Positions 23,344 to 36,102 of a stretch of 64,000 bases of DNA are shown here, one piece after another. The notes beneath the pieces were generated by a model. That model worked only from the letters and a program-made list of their open reading frames with translations, made no database searches and had not been told where the DNA came from. The stretch spans positions 20,157,463 to 20,221,462 of the forward strand of contig CM056820.1 of assembly GCA_029852735.1 (NCBI GenBank), in the 5' to 3' direction. Position 1 is the first letter of the stretch; every line of letters starts with the position of its first letter. A program made the translations under genes and the position numbers. This DNA is from Persea americana (lineage: Eukaryota > Streptophyta > Magnoliopsida > Laurales > Lauraceae).

Positions 23344-23848
23344 GAAAGTGGGGATGGGTCCCACTACTTAAAAATCTAATTGGGCTAAAACATCGCTCTA
23401 CGGGCTTCGGACAGATTCAACGAAGAAGGAAGAATTGATCGTCGAAATTTCTTGTTTCCAAAAAGCATATATTTCACGAGTTTCGGAGACATTGAATTTA
23501 GTGCCTAGATTTTGTGCAAAAAGACTATTTTACCCCTATCACTAGCAAAGTAGGGTTTAGAGGTCTCAAACGGAAACGGGACAAATATGAAAGTTGTCGA
23601 AAACAATAAAATAAGTCGAATGGGGAAAAATACAGATTTTTCCGAATATCACATAATTCCCAAAATCACACAAAACACTATAAAGGAAACCCCCAAAGGG
23701 TCCAACTAAATCAAAAGAGTTCCCAAAATAATTCAAAGCTACAAGAAGCTATTCTAATCCAAATTTAATCCAAACTCACTAATTACACTTATAGCTAAAT
23801 CGCGTCTTAATTGGTGCTAATCGGAAACTCTCGAGGCGGGGTCTTACA

Positions 23849-24262
23849 GATCTTGACCTTTCAAAAAATCCCATCTCGTGTCCTTTTCAAGGATGTGATT
23901 TACAACATTTGTGCCTAGCAGTGCTAGTACACCCTTTTGGGTCTACTGTATTCGTGACCGACACATTGTATCTCCAACCTTATATCATTTTATCTCAAGT
24001 GAGCTTCGCTTCTCGGTTACTTGAATTAAGGTTTACAATTGCTTCTAGCAGTCACTGGGACGCTCATTTCGAGCCGACCATACCTGCGTTCAGAACAATT
24101 GTACCCTCTATGGCTTTTTCCCTTCTTCATTAAGCTCAGAATAGGCCATGCCTGCTAAGCGATTTGAAAAGACAAAACCATAGTATTTTCCATTTATGAT
24201 CACCATATTCTTGTGATTACTAATGGATATGGTCTTGTTTCAGAAGTTTTCCAAAACTAACA
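23849..24262 (+). other. Leader of element B
   Basis: Matches the reverse complement of 11847-12265 in element A, up to the gag ATG at 24263. Nothing regulatory is recognised. Confidence 0.65.
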
Positions 24263-25467
24263 ATGGCAGCCCTGTTGACCATCACCTTCGATGAAAACAA
24301 GTACCAAGTCATGCTTCAAGAGAAGCAAAACAAGTGCACTTACAAGTGCCCTGCCAGCTGCCGAAGCATCACCTCCCTCGGCAACTCCCAAAACACCGGG
24401 TCAACCTCCACTCCCCGGACCATTGTCTTCGCGTCACTAGGACCATTCCCACTACCAGTAGAAGAGACAGCGCCTGCTAAGAAGCAGAAGACCGCCCCTG
24501 AACGTGTCGCTGCCCCGACACCAAAGGCGGTCACCAAGAAACCTGAGGCTCGTGGCAATCCTGCGAAGCCTCAATCTGCAAAAATCCAGGTCTACCCTAA
24601 GACTTGGTCCCCGAGAACTTCACCAAAACAAAGAAGGTCCCAGACATCTGCAAAGCCAGCATACCTGACTCCTCTCAAGGAGAACCGGTTCTATCATCTC
24701 GCTTACATCAAAGGGGAGAAACCTACCCTCCACCGAACTACAAAAACTACTCAGCACGAGCCGGCTTGCTCATACAAGCCCAAAATCAAGTCGTGCATCA
24801 CAAGGCCTCGACAAGAACCTGCCAAGGCCTGCTCTCTTGCAACTCGACCCTTCATCTCAACAGGGGCCGAGCTTGCGAAATTTAAAGCTTCGCTGCAACA
24901 GGCTAAGGACCCCTTCCAGATACTGTCCATGCCAATCTTCAAGGAAGACAAGCTCGGTTGCTGTAAGACCCCGCCCCGAGAGTTTCCTTTTAGTGTTAAT
25001 TAAGACGCGTTTTAGCTATAAGTGTGATTAGTGGAAATTGAGTAAATCTGGATTAGAATAGCTTTTTATAGCTTTGAATAATTTTGGGAACTCTTTTGAT
25101 CTAGTGGGGCCCTTTGGGGGTTCCTTTTTATTGTGTCTCGATTAGTTTTGGGATCTAGTTATAATTCTGGAAATCTGTAAATTACTCCGTTCAATGTATT
25201 TTATGATTCCCAACAACTTTCGTATTTGCTCCGTTTCCATTCGAGACCTCTAAACCCTACTTTGCCATTGATAGGGGTAAAACAGTCTTTTTACACAAAA
25301 TCTGGACACTATTTTCAATGTCTCCGAAACTCATAAAATATATACTTTCTGGAAAGTGGAAATTTCGACGATCAATTCTTCCTTCTTCGTCGAATCCGTC
25401 CGAAGCCCGTAGAGCGACGTTCTAGCCCATTTTAGACTTTTAAGTTGTGGGACCCATAGCCATTATC

Positions 25468-25475
25468 TATATAAG
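25468..25475 (+). promoter_or_regulatory. TATA box of T2
   Basis: TATATAAG followed by GAGGAGTCTTTTTCCC. It lies ~506 bp from the LTR start and is conserved in T1 and T3. Confidence 0.7.
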
Positions 25476-26309
25476 GAGGAGTCTTTTTCCCTCTCTTCCT
25501 CTTCTTGCAATTTCTTGAGAACAAGGTATTCCAGCCCAGCCCTAGGTTCTTCTTCTTGCTCCTTGGTTCTTCATCTCTCAATCTCTCTCAAATCTATTGC
25601 TAAAGGCAAAATGGAGGTGGTGATCTTCTTCCCCTCCATGAGAGCTTTTTCTTGATACCATTTGTAGAGAGAGCCTCCCATTCCAAGCTATCTTTTGAGC
25701 AAACTCTTGCCATTAGAGGACTCTTCATGTAAGTTCTTCTTCTCATCTCTTGATTGTGTGTTCATCTAGCCTAGGAGGTGCTTCACCTTGATTAGTGGAA
25801 GCTATCTCCATCTATTTCTTGGTTTTGACATTCTAGGGTTGTAATGATTGTATTTGGGGATTTTTGTGTGGATTGTAGATTTAGAGCTTGATAGAAGGAT
25901 TAGAGCTTGACTAGCATACTTGGAGACCAAGGCAAGTGGATAAATGGATTCGATTTGAATAAGTTCTTATTTTGGTTGAAAATGTGGATTTTTACTATTC
26001 CTATTTCATTTGATTCATTATGTTTATAATGCTTTTGGAAATGTATTTATTGTCATGGTTTTCTCTTAGTTAGTTCTATGAGAATATATGCATGCATTCA
26101 TGAAAGTTTATTTTGGGTTAGTCTGACTTCTTAAATGAGATTTGTATTTGCATTGAATGAGATTTGCATTGGTAGAAGAAATAAATGCATTGATGAAAGG
26201 GTGGTTGGTGGAAAGAATTAAATGTTGAATGGAAGGGAATGGATCTATTTCATGTTAGGAAAGGGTTGGAGTTGAGGTGAAATAGTTTGGGAAAGAAAGT
26301 ACTGAAATC

Positions 26310-26640
26310 TGCACCTGATGTGTAGTTCCCGCAGCTGGGCGGTCAGCGGGCGGTCATCTCGGCGGCTAGCCGACAGGTGACCGGCGGCTAGCCGACCCAG
26401 ATGCGGTTAGAAACACAGAATGCTGTATTTTGACAGGCGAACCGCGGTCAGCCGCGCGGTCAGCTCGCGGCTAACCGCCAATCCAGAAACCCTGTGACCG
26501 CTAGGTAGCCGAGATGCGCGGTTAGAAACACAGAATGCTACATTTTAGCAGGGTGAACCGCGGTCAGCCCCGCGGTCAGTCAGCGGCTAACCGCCGATCA
26601 CATCGGCGGCTAACCGCCACCTGACCGACAGGTGACCGAG
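26310..26640. repeat. Palindrome array in T2 (GGCTAGCC / GGTCAGCCGC units)
   Basis: Repeated GC-rich units such as CGGCGGCTAGCCGAC and CCGCGGTCAGCCGCGCGG. A ~115-bp unit beginning GCGGTTAGAAACACAGAATG is present twice (about 26402 and 26518). It lies 1.35-1.68 kb from the LTR start, the same place as the arrays in T1 and T3. Confidence 0.85.
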
Positions 26641-28344
26641 TTTTACCCAGAATTCCTGAGTCTTTTCTATTGGTTTCAGATATGGTATTTAAAGGTTTGG
26701 ATGGGTTGTTCTGATGCCCTACCACCTTGGAAGGACCCAGGGGATGACATAAGGAGATCGACATAGAAAGAAAAACCATTTCGGAAAAGGTATTGGGACC
26801 TTTAGATTCATCAACGTGCATAAGGAAACTTAGTATGTCCTCTATCATTTGAGTACCATACTAAGGGTAATTTAGACATACAAGATCCTTATACAGGTCG
26901 TTTGAATATAGATGCCCCAATACATAGTCCCTAATGGCATAAGGACTCATTGCATTGTTTTATTCAGTTATTTGTATAATAACCCGAACCTACTGGTTTT
27001 CTCTCAAATCCCGATTTGTACACCCGATATGTCCTGCCAGCCCGTGTATACATGAAACGAAAATAATATGAAATGTGTGCCTTCGAGCACCATGCCCTGC
27101 CTGCCCGTATGTTTTATATTGATATAGTTTGTATATGTTTTGATTTATCATGTAACCTAAGAGTTGGCACCACTAAGCTTGGACATCCTTGTCAGTCTGA
27201 TCAACTGACTTGGGTCTCCCCCTGTGCTCCCGCCAGTTGCAACTTGGATCCTGTTCTGTCCCGTTACCCGGTTCCGCGGCCGTGGTCTTGCCTAGCTATA
27301 TGTATATGTATATGTTTATAAGGTTGGTTCTCGTCACTTTGTGTGTTCGAGCCCAACGCACTGAATGTGCTCTCATCACCTTAGTGATGGAGAGGATTTA
27401 GCTCTAGTGTGGTTGCCATCTAGTCAGTTCCTGTACCTTGAATACCCCGCATGATTATTATTGCATCTGTACTTTAAATGAACTATATACCCTGCTTTAA
27501 GATAGTTATTGTTTTAACAAGATTTCATCATGTTTAGAAAGTGTTTGATTTCTTTCTTGGTATATCTATTCACCCACCTGCCAGACCGTCGTGTCTGACC
27601 CATTTTGTGGTACTCAGGTCCAGCTCCCGTCTTTGCCTTTGAGGAGGAGCCAGAGGAGGCGGTCGGTGAACCGCAACGTCTAGTGGAGTGGCAAGCTGAC
27701 AATGTCATGTAGACATTGGGTTTAGCTTTGAGCTGCGAACATTTTGGGATGTTATTGATTTATACTTTGGTTGTACTGGCCTTTGTTGGCCATTATTTTT
27801 GGGGAATGTTAATTAACTTGTTCTTTTGTTTAAACTTTAACTTAATATTTTGGGAATGCTAATGAGATCATTGCTCACTCTGACATCATGCTATACTTGT
27901 TTATTATCAGTCTCATATGATGTGATTGGATTAAGAGTTTGATTTGCTACACGCTTCCGCACCAATATAAATGTTCTATGAGTGTATGTGGAATCCTCAC
28001 CGCGGAAACCTGTGGGAAATTAAGAAATGTTTGATTATCATCAAGGGGTGGTTCATTATCCACACCACCCCGTCGCGGTCCCTGGTCCCCCGGTTCGGGG
28101 TCGCGACAGTTGCTGCGCACGAGGGACCACATCCTTCATTGCCAAAGCACAGCCTGAGCTAACGGAAGCTCAAATCATTCGTCGTATACGTAGCCGCGCG
28201 GCATATCGACAAAAGAGATTAGAGAAGCAAAGAACCCAACATTCTGAGCTATAGGTCTCCCAAAAATGGGTTGAAAAAGAAAGACCCAACCAAGTTGTTG
28301 TTGTCCACATGGTTGGCAAAACCAAAAGACGCCAGAAGTGAGCA

Positions 28345-29930
28345 ATGAAAATACATGTCAGACGTCCGGTGAATCGTAGTGTCTCCCGAACACGAAGACA
28401 TCAGGAAGACTCTCCCGCTCCTTCAAGCCAAGGACACCGGAGTGATCATTCCTCGGGCTCTTCATCTAGAAGAATGAGCTCCAGCTCAGTCACTAAGACA
28501 ATATCCTCTTTCGACTCCCGAAGAGTGAATTTCCTGTTCACAAACTCTAAGCAGCCTCCACCGGCTGATAACATGGCTCTACGCATTCAGCAGTTAGAGC
28601 AAGGACAACAGAGAATAGAGGTTCTGATGGAAAACCTCATTCTCACTCTCCAACGTCCACTAAACAATGATAAAGTTCCTCCACAAGATGAGGCAAACAG
28701 TGGAGAAGATGAGTCACGCGCCCTTACTAAAAAGGACGTTGGTAATATCCTCGCCAAAGCAGAAGAAGAGGATACACTGAAGGAGCATGGAATCAAGCCA
28801 CCATATCCCTTATGGATGGACTCGGTTCCGTTCCCTCCAAAGTTCAAACAACCTCTTCTCCAAACATATATGGGAAAAGGTTCAGCTAGACAGCATGTCA
28901 TCCACTTCAAGATCCCAACAGAAGCTATTGCGGATCAAGATGCTCTCAAGATCTGTCTCTTTGCAAGTACTCTAAAAGGTATTGCCTTTGATTGGCACTC
29001 CACTCTGCCAAAGGACTCCATTCAAAACTGGACCGTGCTAGAGACACGCTTCTTGACCCTTCAAAGGTGAGGATCATCCTGTTACTATGGCTCAATTCTG
29101 CAGTTTTAAATAGGGAGGGAATGAGTTGACATATGACTTCATTCATAACTGGAAAGCAATGGCGTACAAATGCTCAGATGTGCTGCCACAAGCGTCGTTG
29201 GTCGACATCTGCCGAAACAACATAAGAGCAAGGATCCGCTCCATGATCATCGGCAACAAATCGAAGAACCTGGGAGAACTCCTAGAAGTGTCTATGGAGG
29301 CTGAAACGGTGATCAAAGACCTCGACAGTCAGAAGTCATCAAAGAAGGAGCCAACCGCCATTCCAACCTCCAAGCCAAAGAAAAATGAGGTTTTTTAATG
29401 TGCAAACCAAGTCAGCTCCTCAGCCACCAAAGAAAGTTGTAGGTAAGAGACTTGAACTCTCTGATGCCTTTAAAGAACGAGTAGAGAAGAAATACCCATT
29501 CGATGAAGATGTTGAAGAAATATTTGGGGCTCTCTTAGCAAATGGGAAACTCACCTTGCCTGACCCCAAAAGACCGAGAGATGTTGGAAAAATCAATGAT
29601 CCCCGATATTGTCCATACCACCAAATGGTCTCGTATCCTCTCAACCAATGTTTCGTTGTGAGAGAGAAGATCAACGAGATGTCGAAAAACGGAGTCATTA
29701 CCTTTGACAAAAACTATGGGTCTGCTTCCGTTAACATGGTGTCATATGGACAAACATCCAAATCACCAAAGGAAAAAAACACTACTTCCGTCAATGTGAT
29801 AAAAATGACCCAGACATCCCAAGAGCTGGTGCCTTACCCAACACTAGATGGACAGCCCATATGGGTACATCCCGATCTCCTAGAAGATGAAAATTGGGAG
29901 ATCGTCAAAAGAAAGCCGACCACTCAATAG
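28345..29930 (+). pseudogene. Gag core, element B
   Basis: Ser/Arg-rich start, coiled-coil-like MALRIQQLEQGQQRIEVL, gag region LFASTLKGIAFDWHSTLP, then the zinc-knuckle-like CPYHQMVSYPLNQC. Compared with element A the second His of the C-x2-H-x4-H-x4-C set is Tyr here (residue 84 of the frame from 29385). A 2-base deletion near 29062 and a frame change near 29395 split the frame into three pieces (28345-29070, 29126-29398, 29385-29930). A TAG at 29928-29930 ends it. Confidence 0.85.
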
Positions 29931-31627
29931 CGAAGGCAAGCCAAAAGACAACTCCGTAAGCTCAAACAACAGAAGAAGGCTCAAACAAAATAAGAAGTCC
30001 TGAAAAGGCAGAAACCTCCTCTACCGCTTCACTGGGGGCAACAGAGGAGTCTCTCCCTAAAAGCTTCAACAGTGGTAAGAAAATTCACCCTCGGTGATTT
30101 CATGCCACCACGGCTCAGGGATGAGACTACGCAGGGGGCATCATACTCTTATAACTTGGTAGTTGGATTCTCCATGAATGGATACGAGTCCAGTGACACT
30201 ACCAGTGACATAGATGGTGGGAGGAATCCCTTGAAACCGGAGAATATCTCTCCAATGAAGAATGGATCCCAGAATCTCACCTTATGCCAGTAATCTGGTA
30301 TAACCCCTTCCAGCCACAAGGATCCTGGTCTGATGATGATGAAGACCAAGTGGCTGTTCAAGAAAATGCTGTCAACCCAGCGCAAACAAATGCTCTAGTG
30401 GATCTCAACCAGGTTGAACCACAAGGGGCAAATGAAGAAGAAGATTTGGATCCTATGCCCGATCTTGAAGAATATGCAAGGATCTTACAGCGCCTGGCCA
30501 TAGAGCAAGAGCAGGATCGCATCAATCAGCTTCATCAAAATCCAGAACCAGAAGTCCCGGAGAATCTACAAGCATCTCCTCCAGTGACTCCTGAAAATGA
30601 AGAAAGTTGCTGGATTGATGATCCTCTTACATCAGAAGACGAGTCTGATTCCCAACAGTCCATTATGGAGGCATCTTCTATAGAAGTTGCCTGCACTGTG
30701 ATAGTTCGGGATGATAGTGCCTCTGAAGCTTCATCTGCTGAGGCTACAGAGTCTCAAAATGCATCCAGTAGCATATCTTCTAGAGCTACATCTTCTCGGG
30801 TGACTTCCACTGAGATAGCATCCTCTCAGCCTTCGTTTCCTGAAATGGTGACATTGGAATTCAAGCCTTTTCCGACTGATCACCATGAAGAGACTCTGGC
30901 TGATGAAGTCTTCAAAGAAAATCTAGTCAATTGGTCTCAGATACCCAACCTCATAGGAGATGTCTGGACCAATGAAATACTGGACAAAGAAGAAAAGTTG
31001 CTGGAACCTGTTCAGGACTTGTTCCCGGAAAATGCTCCATGCAACGCAATAACTAAAGACGGCAATGATGCTGCAGAAGCGTTTTCTGCAAATCAGGAGG
31101 ATTAGCCCCTCGAGCCCGAAGAGGGTCTTCCAAGAGAGCAGCCACCTCTAGAAACTTTTGAAGTTGGGAAAAGTACCTGCTCTGGCCGGGATAACCACAA
31201 AAACTACAACCAACCTTCTTCTTCTTCTTTTGTAAATCCTTCGGGAAAGCAAGCTGTAAATGCCTCAAGCGGCAACAATAATGAAAATGCAGGCCCAAAG
31301 GAGGCTTTCAAGTATGACTTGATCGAGCACTTCAAACACATACCTGCACGACTGCACATCCAAGACTTATTACGAATGTCACCACAAACTCATGATAGTC
31401 TCATTTCAAAACTGCAAAGGCTGAATGTGGATGTCGACAAACATGCCCCACAAGTCCTACAAATTGAAATGGACTATAGGGTCAAAAAGTCAAAAACCTC
31501 CTCAAAGGGAGAAAAGAAAGAAACTAAGGGACCTTGCACTGAATGTCTCTCGGTCCAAAAAGCCGCAAGTGCTACCATCGCCTTCAATAAGGAAGACCTC
31601 CTGCTAGGTGAGACAAAGCAAAACTGA
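29931..31627 (+). pseudogene. Acidic linker between gag and protease, element B
   Basis: Homologous to 7625-9418 in element A. Glu/Asp/Ser/Pro-rich with the conserved block NWSQIPNLIGDVWTNEILDK, and ending ...SATIAFNKEDLLLGETK before the protease. Stops near 29994 and at 31103, a frame change near 30290, and a stop just before the protease at 31625. No fold is recognised. Confidence 0.6.
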
Positions 31628-32362
31628 CCCTTGTACATCACAGGGTACATCGAAGAGATGCCGATACACAGAGTCCAGATTGACCCAGGTTCTGCACTTA
31701 ACCTCATCTCTACTACGGCACTTGAAGAGCTGGGTATCCCACCTAGCAAGCTGAGCCACACATCTGTGTCCATCTTTGGATACGATGGGAGTACTCAAGG
31801 GCCTATTGGCAAAATTAGGTTCAGGTTGCAGATCGGTGATCTTATCTTTGAGGTCACCGTGTATGCAATAAAAACCTCTTCATGTTACAACATCCTTCTC
31901 AGACGCCCTTTGATACACGGGAACGGTGTCGTCCCTTCAACTCTACATCAGTGCATCAAGTTTGTTGGCGACGACGGCTTGATACATCGAGTGTTTGCAG
32001 ACAAAAAGCCCTTCAAAGGCAAAGAAGTTCATTTTGCAGACTCTCAGATATACAGGGACGAAAAAGAAGAAAAGGAGGAGAAAATAGCATCCTTTGCCGA
32101 CAATCTCCAAAAAGATAAAGGCAAGGCTCCTCGGCAATCATCGGAAGAAAACAAACCTTCCGACAAATCCGAAGAGAGCAATCCGTCTCCCTTTGTTGTC
32201 TCCTTCAAATCTTCCAAACCTTTGGTAATCACTACCAAAGCAAACAAGATAAATCAAAAGATTGGGGGCAAGTTTGTTGTTTCCTTCGTGTTTATCATAA
32301 AAGACACGGATTTAGATTCAGAGATAGAAGACAATACATCGTCGAGCCAAGCTGATGTTTAG
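31628..32362 (+). pseudogene. Aspartic protease domain, element B
   Basis: The active-site motif is IDPGSALNLIS with the catalytic Asp at codon 31682-31684. It is followed by SIFGYDGSTQGPIGKIRF and a late motif NILLRRPLIH, where Gly of the usual GRP is Arg. The Lys/Glu-rich tail is as in element A. The protease segment is open over ~240 codons but is cut off from gag by a stop. Confidence 0.85.
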
Positions 32363-32386
32363 CAAGTTCGGCCTGCCCTCACTCCA

Positions 32387-33355
32387 TTGGAGACATTGGC
32401 TGACGTAGAAGATCCCGCGTCTGCTACCTTCATCGTTCCGGCAACATCGGCAGAAGAGAAACCAATCTTCTTCCATAGGTCGGACTCTTCTTCATCAAAT
32501 TCCTTGCTTGAGCCTTTCCAAAATGAAGGTATGCCTCAACTATCCTTGTATAGTCCAAATGCACAAGCTATCATGGAAAAAATGAGCTATGATGCTCAAA
32601 ATCTAATTGGTTTGGGAGGTGGTCGTAGTATTCTTATACCATTGGAACCCACCCGGACCAAAAATCAACTGGAAGATTGGAAACTCCACCATCGGATAGA
32701 CAAGTCTTCATACTGGTTGGGGTATGATCCTGACACTCCGATGAGACAATTGGCACAAAGGCTGCAAAGTCGTCTTGCCGACCAGGCCTCAACATCTCGT
32801 GTCGATGAAGACATCGATCTCCCTAGATATCTCTTTGAAGAGTTACCCGACAAGGACCCAGGAAGCTCATCAAATTGGTACGATTTCTCTGATGATGAAG
32901 AGGAATTGTCCAATGAGACAGACGCACGGTTCTCTGATTCAAAAGAGCCACCGTCTCCAAAAGAAGTGCCTTACTTCGACCCAGTTTCAGCAGGTGATTG
33001 GGATCATCTCATAGCAAGTCTTGAGAAGAGTACCGATCAAGAAGATTTATGGACAGAAGCGGAGCCGTGGTCTGAAAATGCCCTTGGAAATCCCGAAGGT
33101 CTTGTTGAGTTGGAAGCCTCCGAAAATATTGTGGAGGAACCACCTTCAAACCTTCCAACAGAAGATTCTATTCAAAAGATAGACTTGGGAACACCTGATA
33201 ACCCACGTCCTGTATTCATAAGTAAGAATATAAAGGATGATGAGTTACCCGAGTATGTCTCTTTTCTTCGTGAGTTTGTTGATTGTTTTGCATGGTCTTA
33301 CGCTGAAATGCCTGGCTTAGATCCCAAAATAGTAGTTCACAAACTCAACCTGTAA
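32387..33355 (+). pseudogene. G-patch-like segment, acidic linker and RT leader, element B
   Basis: Contains AIMEKMSYDAQNLIGLGGG, then DPDTPMRQLAQRLQSRLADQ, an acidic stretch, and the conserved EYVSFLREFVDCFAWSYAEM that precedes RT. The G-patch-like core has lost the conserved GY (SY here). It ends in a TAA at 33353-33355 where element A has a Gln codon. Confidence 0.75.
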
Positions 33356-34236
33356 GAAAATATCAAGCCTGTCAAACAAGGCCAGAGAAGATTCCGTCCT
33401 GATGTAATGGACAAAATTGAACAAGAAGTTCAAAAACTCAAAAACGTTGGCTTCATCCACGAGAAACATCATCCTGAATGGTTGGCCAACATTGTCTCCG
33501 TGACAAAGAAGAATGGGCAAATCAGAGTTTGTATTGACTATAGAGACCTGAATAATGCATGCCCCAAAGATGAATTCCTGCTCCCGATACCAGAGGTAAC
33601 GACTGACAACACCTGCAGGGTTGAGCAAATGACTTTCATGGATGGCTTCTCTGGCTACAACCAGATAAAGATGAATCTCGAAGATGAAAGGCATACATCA
33701 TTTAGGACCACATTTGGCGTGTATTGCTACACTGTCATGCCATTTAGTCTGAAAAATGCCTGTGCAGCATATCAGAGGGCTATGATGAAGATATTCCAAG
33801 ATATGCAGCACAAGACGGTTGAATGTTATGTTGATGACCTCGCCGTCAAAAGCAAAAGAAAAGAAGACCATCTCGTAGATCTTCGAGAAGTCTTCCTCCG
33901 ACTTCGCAAACACAAATTGCGGATGAATCCTCTCAAATGCTTCTTCGGTGTCTCATCGGGTAAGTTTCTCGGATTCATAGTTCGGAAAGCTGGAATAGAA
34001 CTTGACCCCATCAAAGTCAAAGCAATTCTAGAAATGGCATCTCCAAGAACTCTAAGAGAACTAAAAGGGCTTCAAGGAAGATTGGCAAACATCCGACGGG
34101 TTTATTTCCAATCTATCAGGAAAATGTCGTCCATTTTCCCGCCTAATGAAGAAAGGCATGGACTTTGTTTGGAATGTTGAATGTGAAGCTGCATTTCAAG
34201 ACATCAAGTCATACCTGACCAAACCTCCGGTGTTGG
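33356..34236 (+). pseudogene. Reverse transcriptase, element B
   Basis: The main frame is 33407-34180. RVCIDYRDLN, FMDGFSGYNQ and YVDD (residues 141-144 from 33407) are all present, so the catalytic residues are kept. A frameshift near 34110 in the thumb region breaks it, and the start is cut off by the stop at 33355. Confidence 0.9.
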
Positions 34237-34800
34237 TTGCTCCCACAACCGGAAAACCATTCATCTTGTACACAAGAGCTCTCAAATATTCTTTGGACGC
34301 TCAACCTTAGTCGCATGTTGGAAGGTGCAGAGCATCGCTACTCTCCAGTCAAAAAAGAATGCCTGGCAGTGATGGTTGCTATACAAAAGCTACGTCACTA
34401 TTTGCTGTCAAACACAGTATGCCTGATTTCGAGGATCAATCTCTTAAAGGTCCTTGTCACAAAGCAGGTTCTCTCAATGCCCGACTAGCAAAATGGTCCA
34501 TCCTTCTGTCACAATTTGATATTAGGTATGTACCACAAAAAGCAATCAAAGGCCAAGCTCTGGCAGACTTTCTCGCAAAGCATCCACTGCCTAAGGATTC
34601 TCCTCTCTGGGATGATCTCCCAAACGAAGTTGTCTACAACATGGAGACTTCCTCACCAAATGCCTCTTGGAACATGTACCTTGGCTGGACTCGCTGCATC
34701 TATAGCAATCCAAGAAAGGGAAAACATGAAAATTATAGTGTGTCAAAGGAGGATTCTCCCTCCTCTCAACACACACCAAGTAGTCGCTGAATCCCACCGA
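34237..34800 (+). pseudogene. RNase H region with second RNase H core deleted, element B
   Basis: The end of the first RNase H (AEHRYSPVKKECLAV) and the tether (DIRYVPQKAIKGQALADFLA) are present across several frames. The sequence passes from NASWNMY directly into LAGLAAS. The ~119 residues that hold Asp124, Glu168, Asp191 and Asp241 in element A are gone, about 357 bp in a single deletion (junction near 34680). Confidence 0.85.
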
Positions 34801-36102
34801 GTGGTCGGAAGTCGGATTTCCATCCTTAAACCTCTGATTGGCGACTGGAGGGATCCGTTCATCGATTACATTATGTTCGGAATCCTACCAGAAGATCCAA
34901 AAGAGCAGGTAAGCATTCAAAGACGAACCCCAAACTTTCATTTGGATATTCCCTCAAAAATGCTCTACAGAAAATCCTTCAATGGAGTACTTCTACGCTG
35001 CTTATCACAACAAGAGGCGAAAGAATCCCTAAAAGAAGTTCATGGTGGTCTTTGTAGAGCCCATCAGGCTGGTCCTAAGCTCTACGATCAGATAAAAATG
35101 TTGGGTTACTATTGGCCTACCATGGTAGCTAACGCGATGCAACTGGCTAAACGTTGCCAATAATGCCAAGTTCATGGAGATTATGTACACATGCCTCTAG
35201 AATAGCTACATCCTACAGCGATCTCATGGCCCTTCGAAGCCTGAGGTATGGACATCATAGGTCCCATCTCTCCCCCGTCAAGCAAAGGTCATCGCTTCAT
35301 CTTCGCCGCTACGGATTATTTCTCCAAATGGTCAGAAGCATTTGCGTTCAGTAAAATGAAGACCTCATCAGTCCTTTAATTCTTGCGAACCAACATCATT
35401 TGTCGCTTTGGCATACCTAAAAGATTCGTCCATGATAACGGACCACAATTTCGGGATCACAGATTCAACAGGTTTTACGACAAATACAAAATCCAATGTC
35501 GTCCTTCGACTTTGCATAACCCGGCACCAAATGGACTAGCAAAAGCCTTCAACAAGACACTTTGCAAAATTCTCAAGAAAATGGTCTCTAGTCTCAAAAG
35601 AGACTGGAGCAACAAACTGCCTGAAGCTTTATGGGCCTACCGGAATACTGTTCGAGGACCAACCCATAGCACACCATTCTCCTTGGTCTATGGATGTGAA
35701 GCGGTTGTTCCTTTAGAGGTACAAATTCCTTCCTTAAAGGTATCTCTACAAAATGAAATGACGCAAGAAAGCAATGTCAAATCGAGACTCCAAGAACTGG
35801 ATAATCTCGATGAAAGATGGCTCGAAGCTCTACAAAGCGTTGAGCTTTACCAAGCACGCATTGCAGGACCTTTTAACAAAAAGGTAAGGCAACGCGCCCA
35901 TAAAAAGGGTGACTTGGTTCTTGCGGTAAAAAGGTCAATGGTTTTTGCCCATAAATCCAAAGGCAAATTCGAATCAAAATGGGAGGGACCCTTTGTCATC
36001 GACAAAGTCTTCTCCAATGGCGCATATGCTCTTCTAAACATGGAGGGTGACAGATGTATGCTGCCCACCAATGGCAAGTTCTTGAAGTGGTACTACCCTT
36101 GA
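34801..36102 (+). pseudogene. Integrase, element B
   Basis: The zinc-binding His residues (GLCRAHQAG) and first Cys are present, then a stop replaces the residue after CQ (35161-35163). Stops lie within the catalytic core at about 35203, 35245, 35353 and 35379. The last frame (35383-36102) has FVHDNGPQF, but the catalytic Glu codon is AAA at 35542-35544 (NGLAKAFNK; element A has NGLAEAFNK). The GPY/F-like WEGPFVIDKVFSNGAYAL and the C-terminus GKFLKWYYP are kept. Confidence 0.92.

Larger units (their letters stand above)
21042..23848 (-). mobile_element. T1: T-type solo-LTR-like element, truncated by A2
   Basis: Minus-strand start TGTAAGACCCCGCC at 23848, matching T2 and T3 through long blocks (for example the region with CACCTGCCAGACC at 21144-21156). 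Its other end is missing because A2 inserted at 21041/21042. The TATA box (minus strand, 23336-23343) defines the orientation. It separates element B's leader (from 23849) from the rest of B. No coding frame is supported. The family is probably Ty3/gypsy because of the long TG...CA LTR and the 5-bp duplications of its relatives, but this is not proven. Confidence 0.8.
24962..28108 (+). mobile_element. T2: T-type solo LTR (3,147 bp) with 5-bp target duplication
   Basis: It starts TGTAAGACCCCGCC and ends GGGGTCGCGACA. The same 5 bp, GTTGC, stands on both sides (24957-24961 and 28109-28113), and the flanks join into uninterrupted gag sequence. No terminal direct repeats and no coding frame are present, so it is a solo LTR rather than a full element. 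TATATAAG at 25468-25475 is followed by a pyrimidine-rich start region and about 2.6 kb of R/U5. A perfect duplication on both sides shows that the LTR recombined in place after insertion. Confidence 0.92.
24263..28340 (+). pseudogene. Gag N-terminal extension, element B, split by T2
   Basis: The frame starts MAALLTITFDENKYQ and runs to 24961, where T2 is inserted. Sequence homologous to element A resumes at 28109 in the same frame, allowing for one copy of the GTTGC duplication, and continues into ...RIRSRAAYRQKRLEKQRTQ. Two stops (28252-28254, TAG, and near 28339, TGA) precede the gag core. The region is basic and Pro-rich without a known domain. The uninterrupted frame across the insertion indicates the extension was one polyprotein before T2 arrived. 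Confidence 0.7.

Noticed and set aside
24962..28108. T2 as a full-length short (TRIM/LARD-type) element
   Set aside because: No terminal direct repeats, no primer site or polypurine tract inside; ends and target duplication fit a solo LTR.
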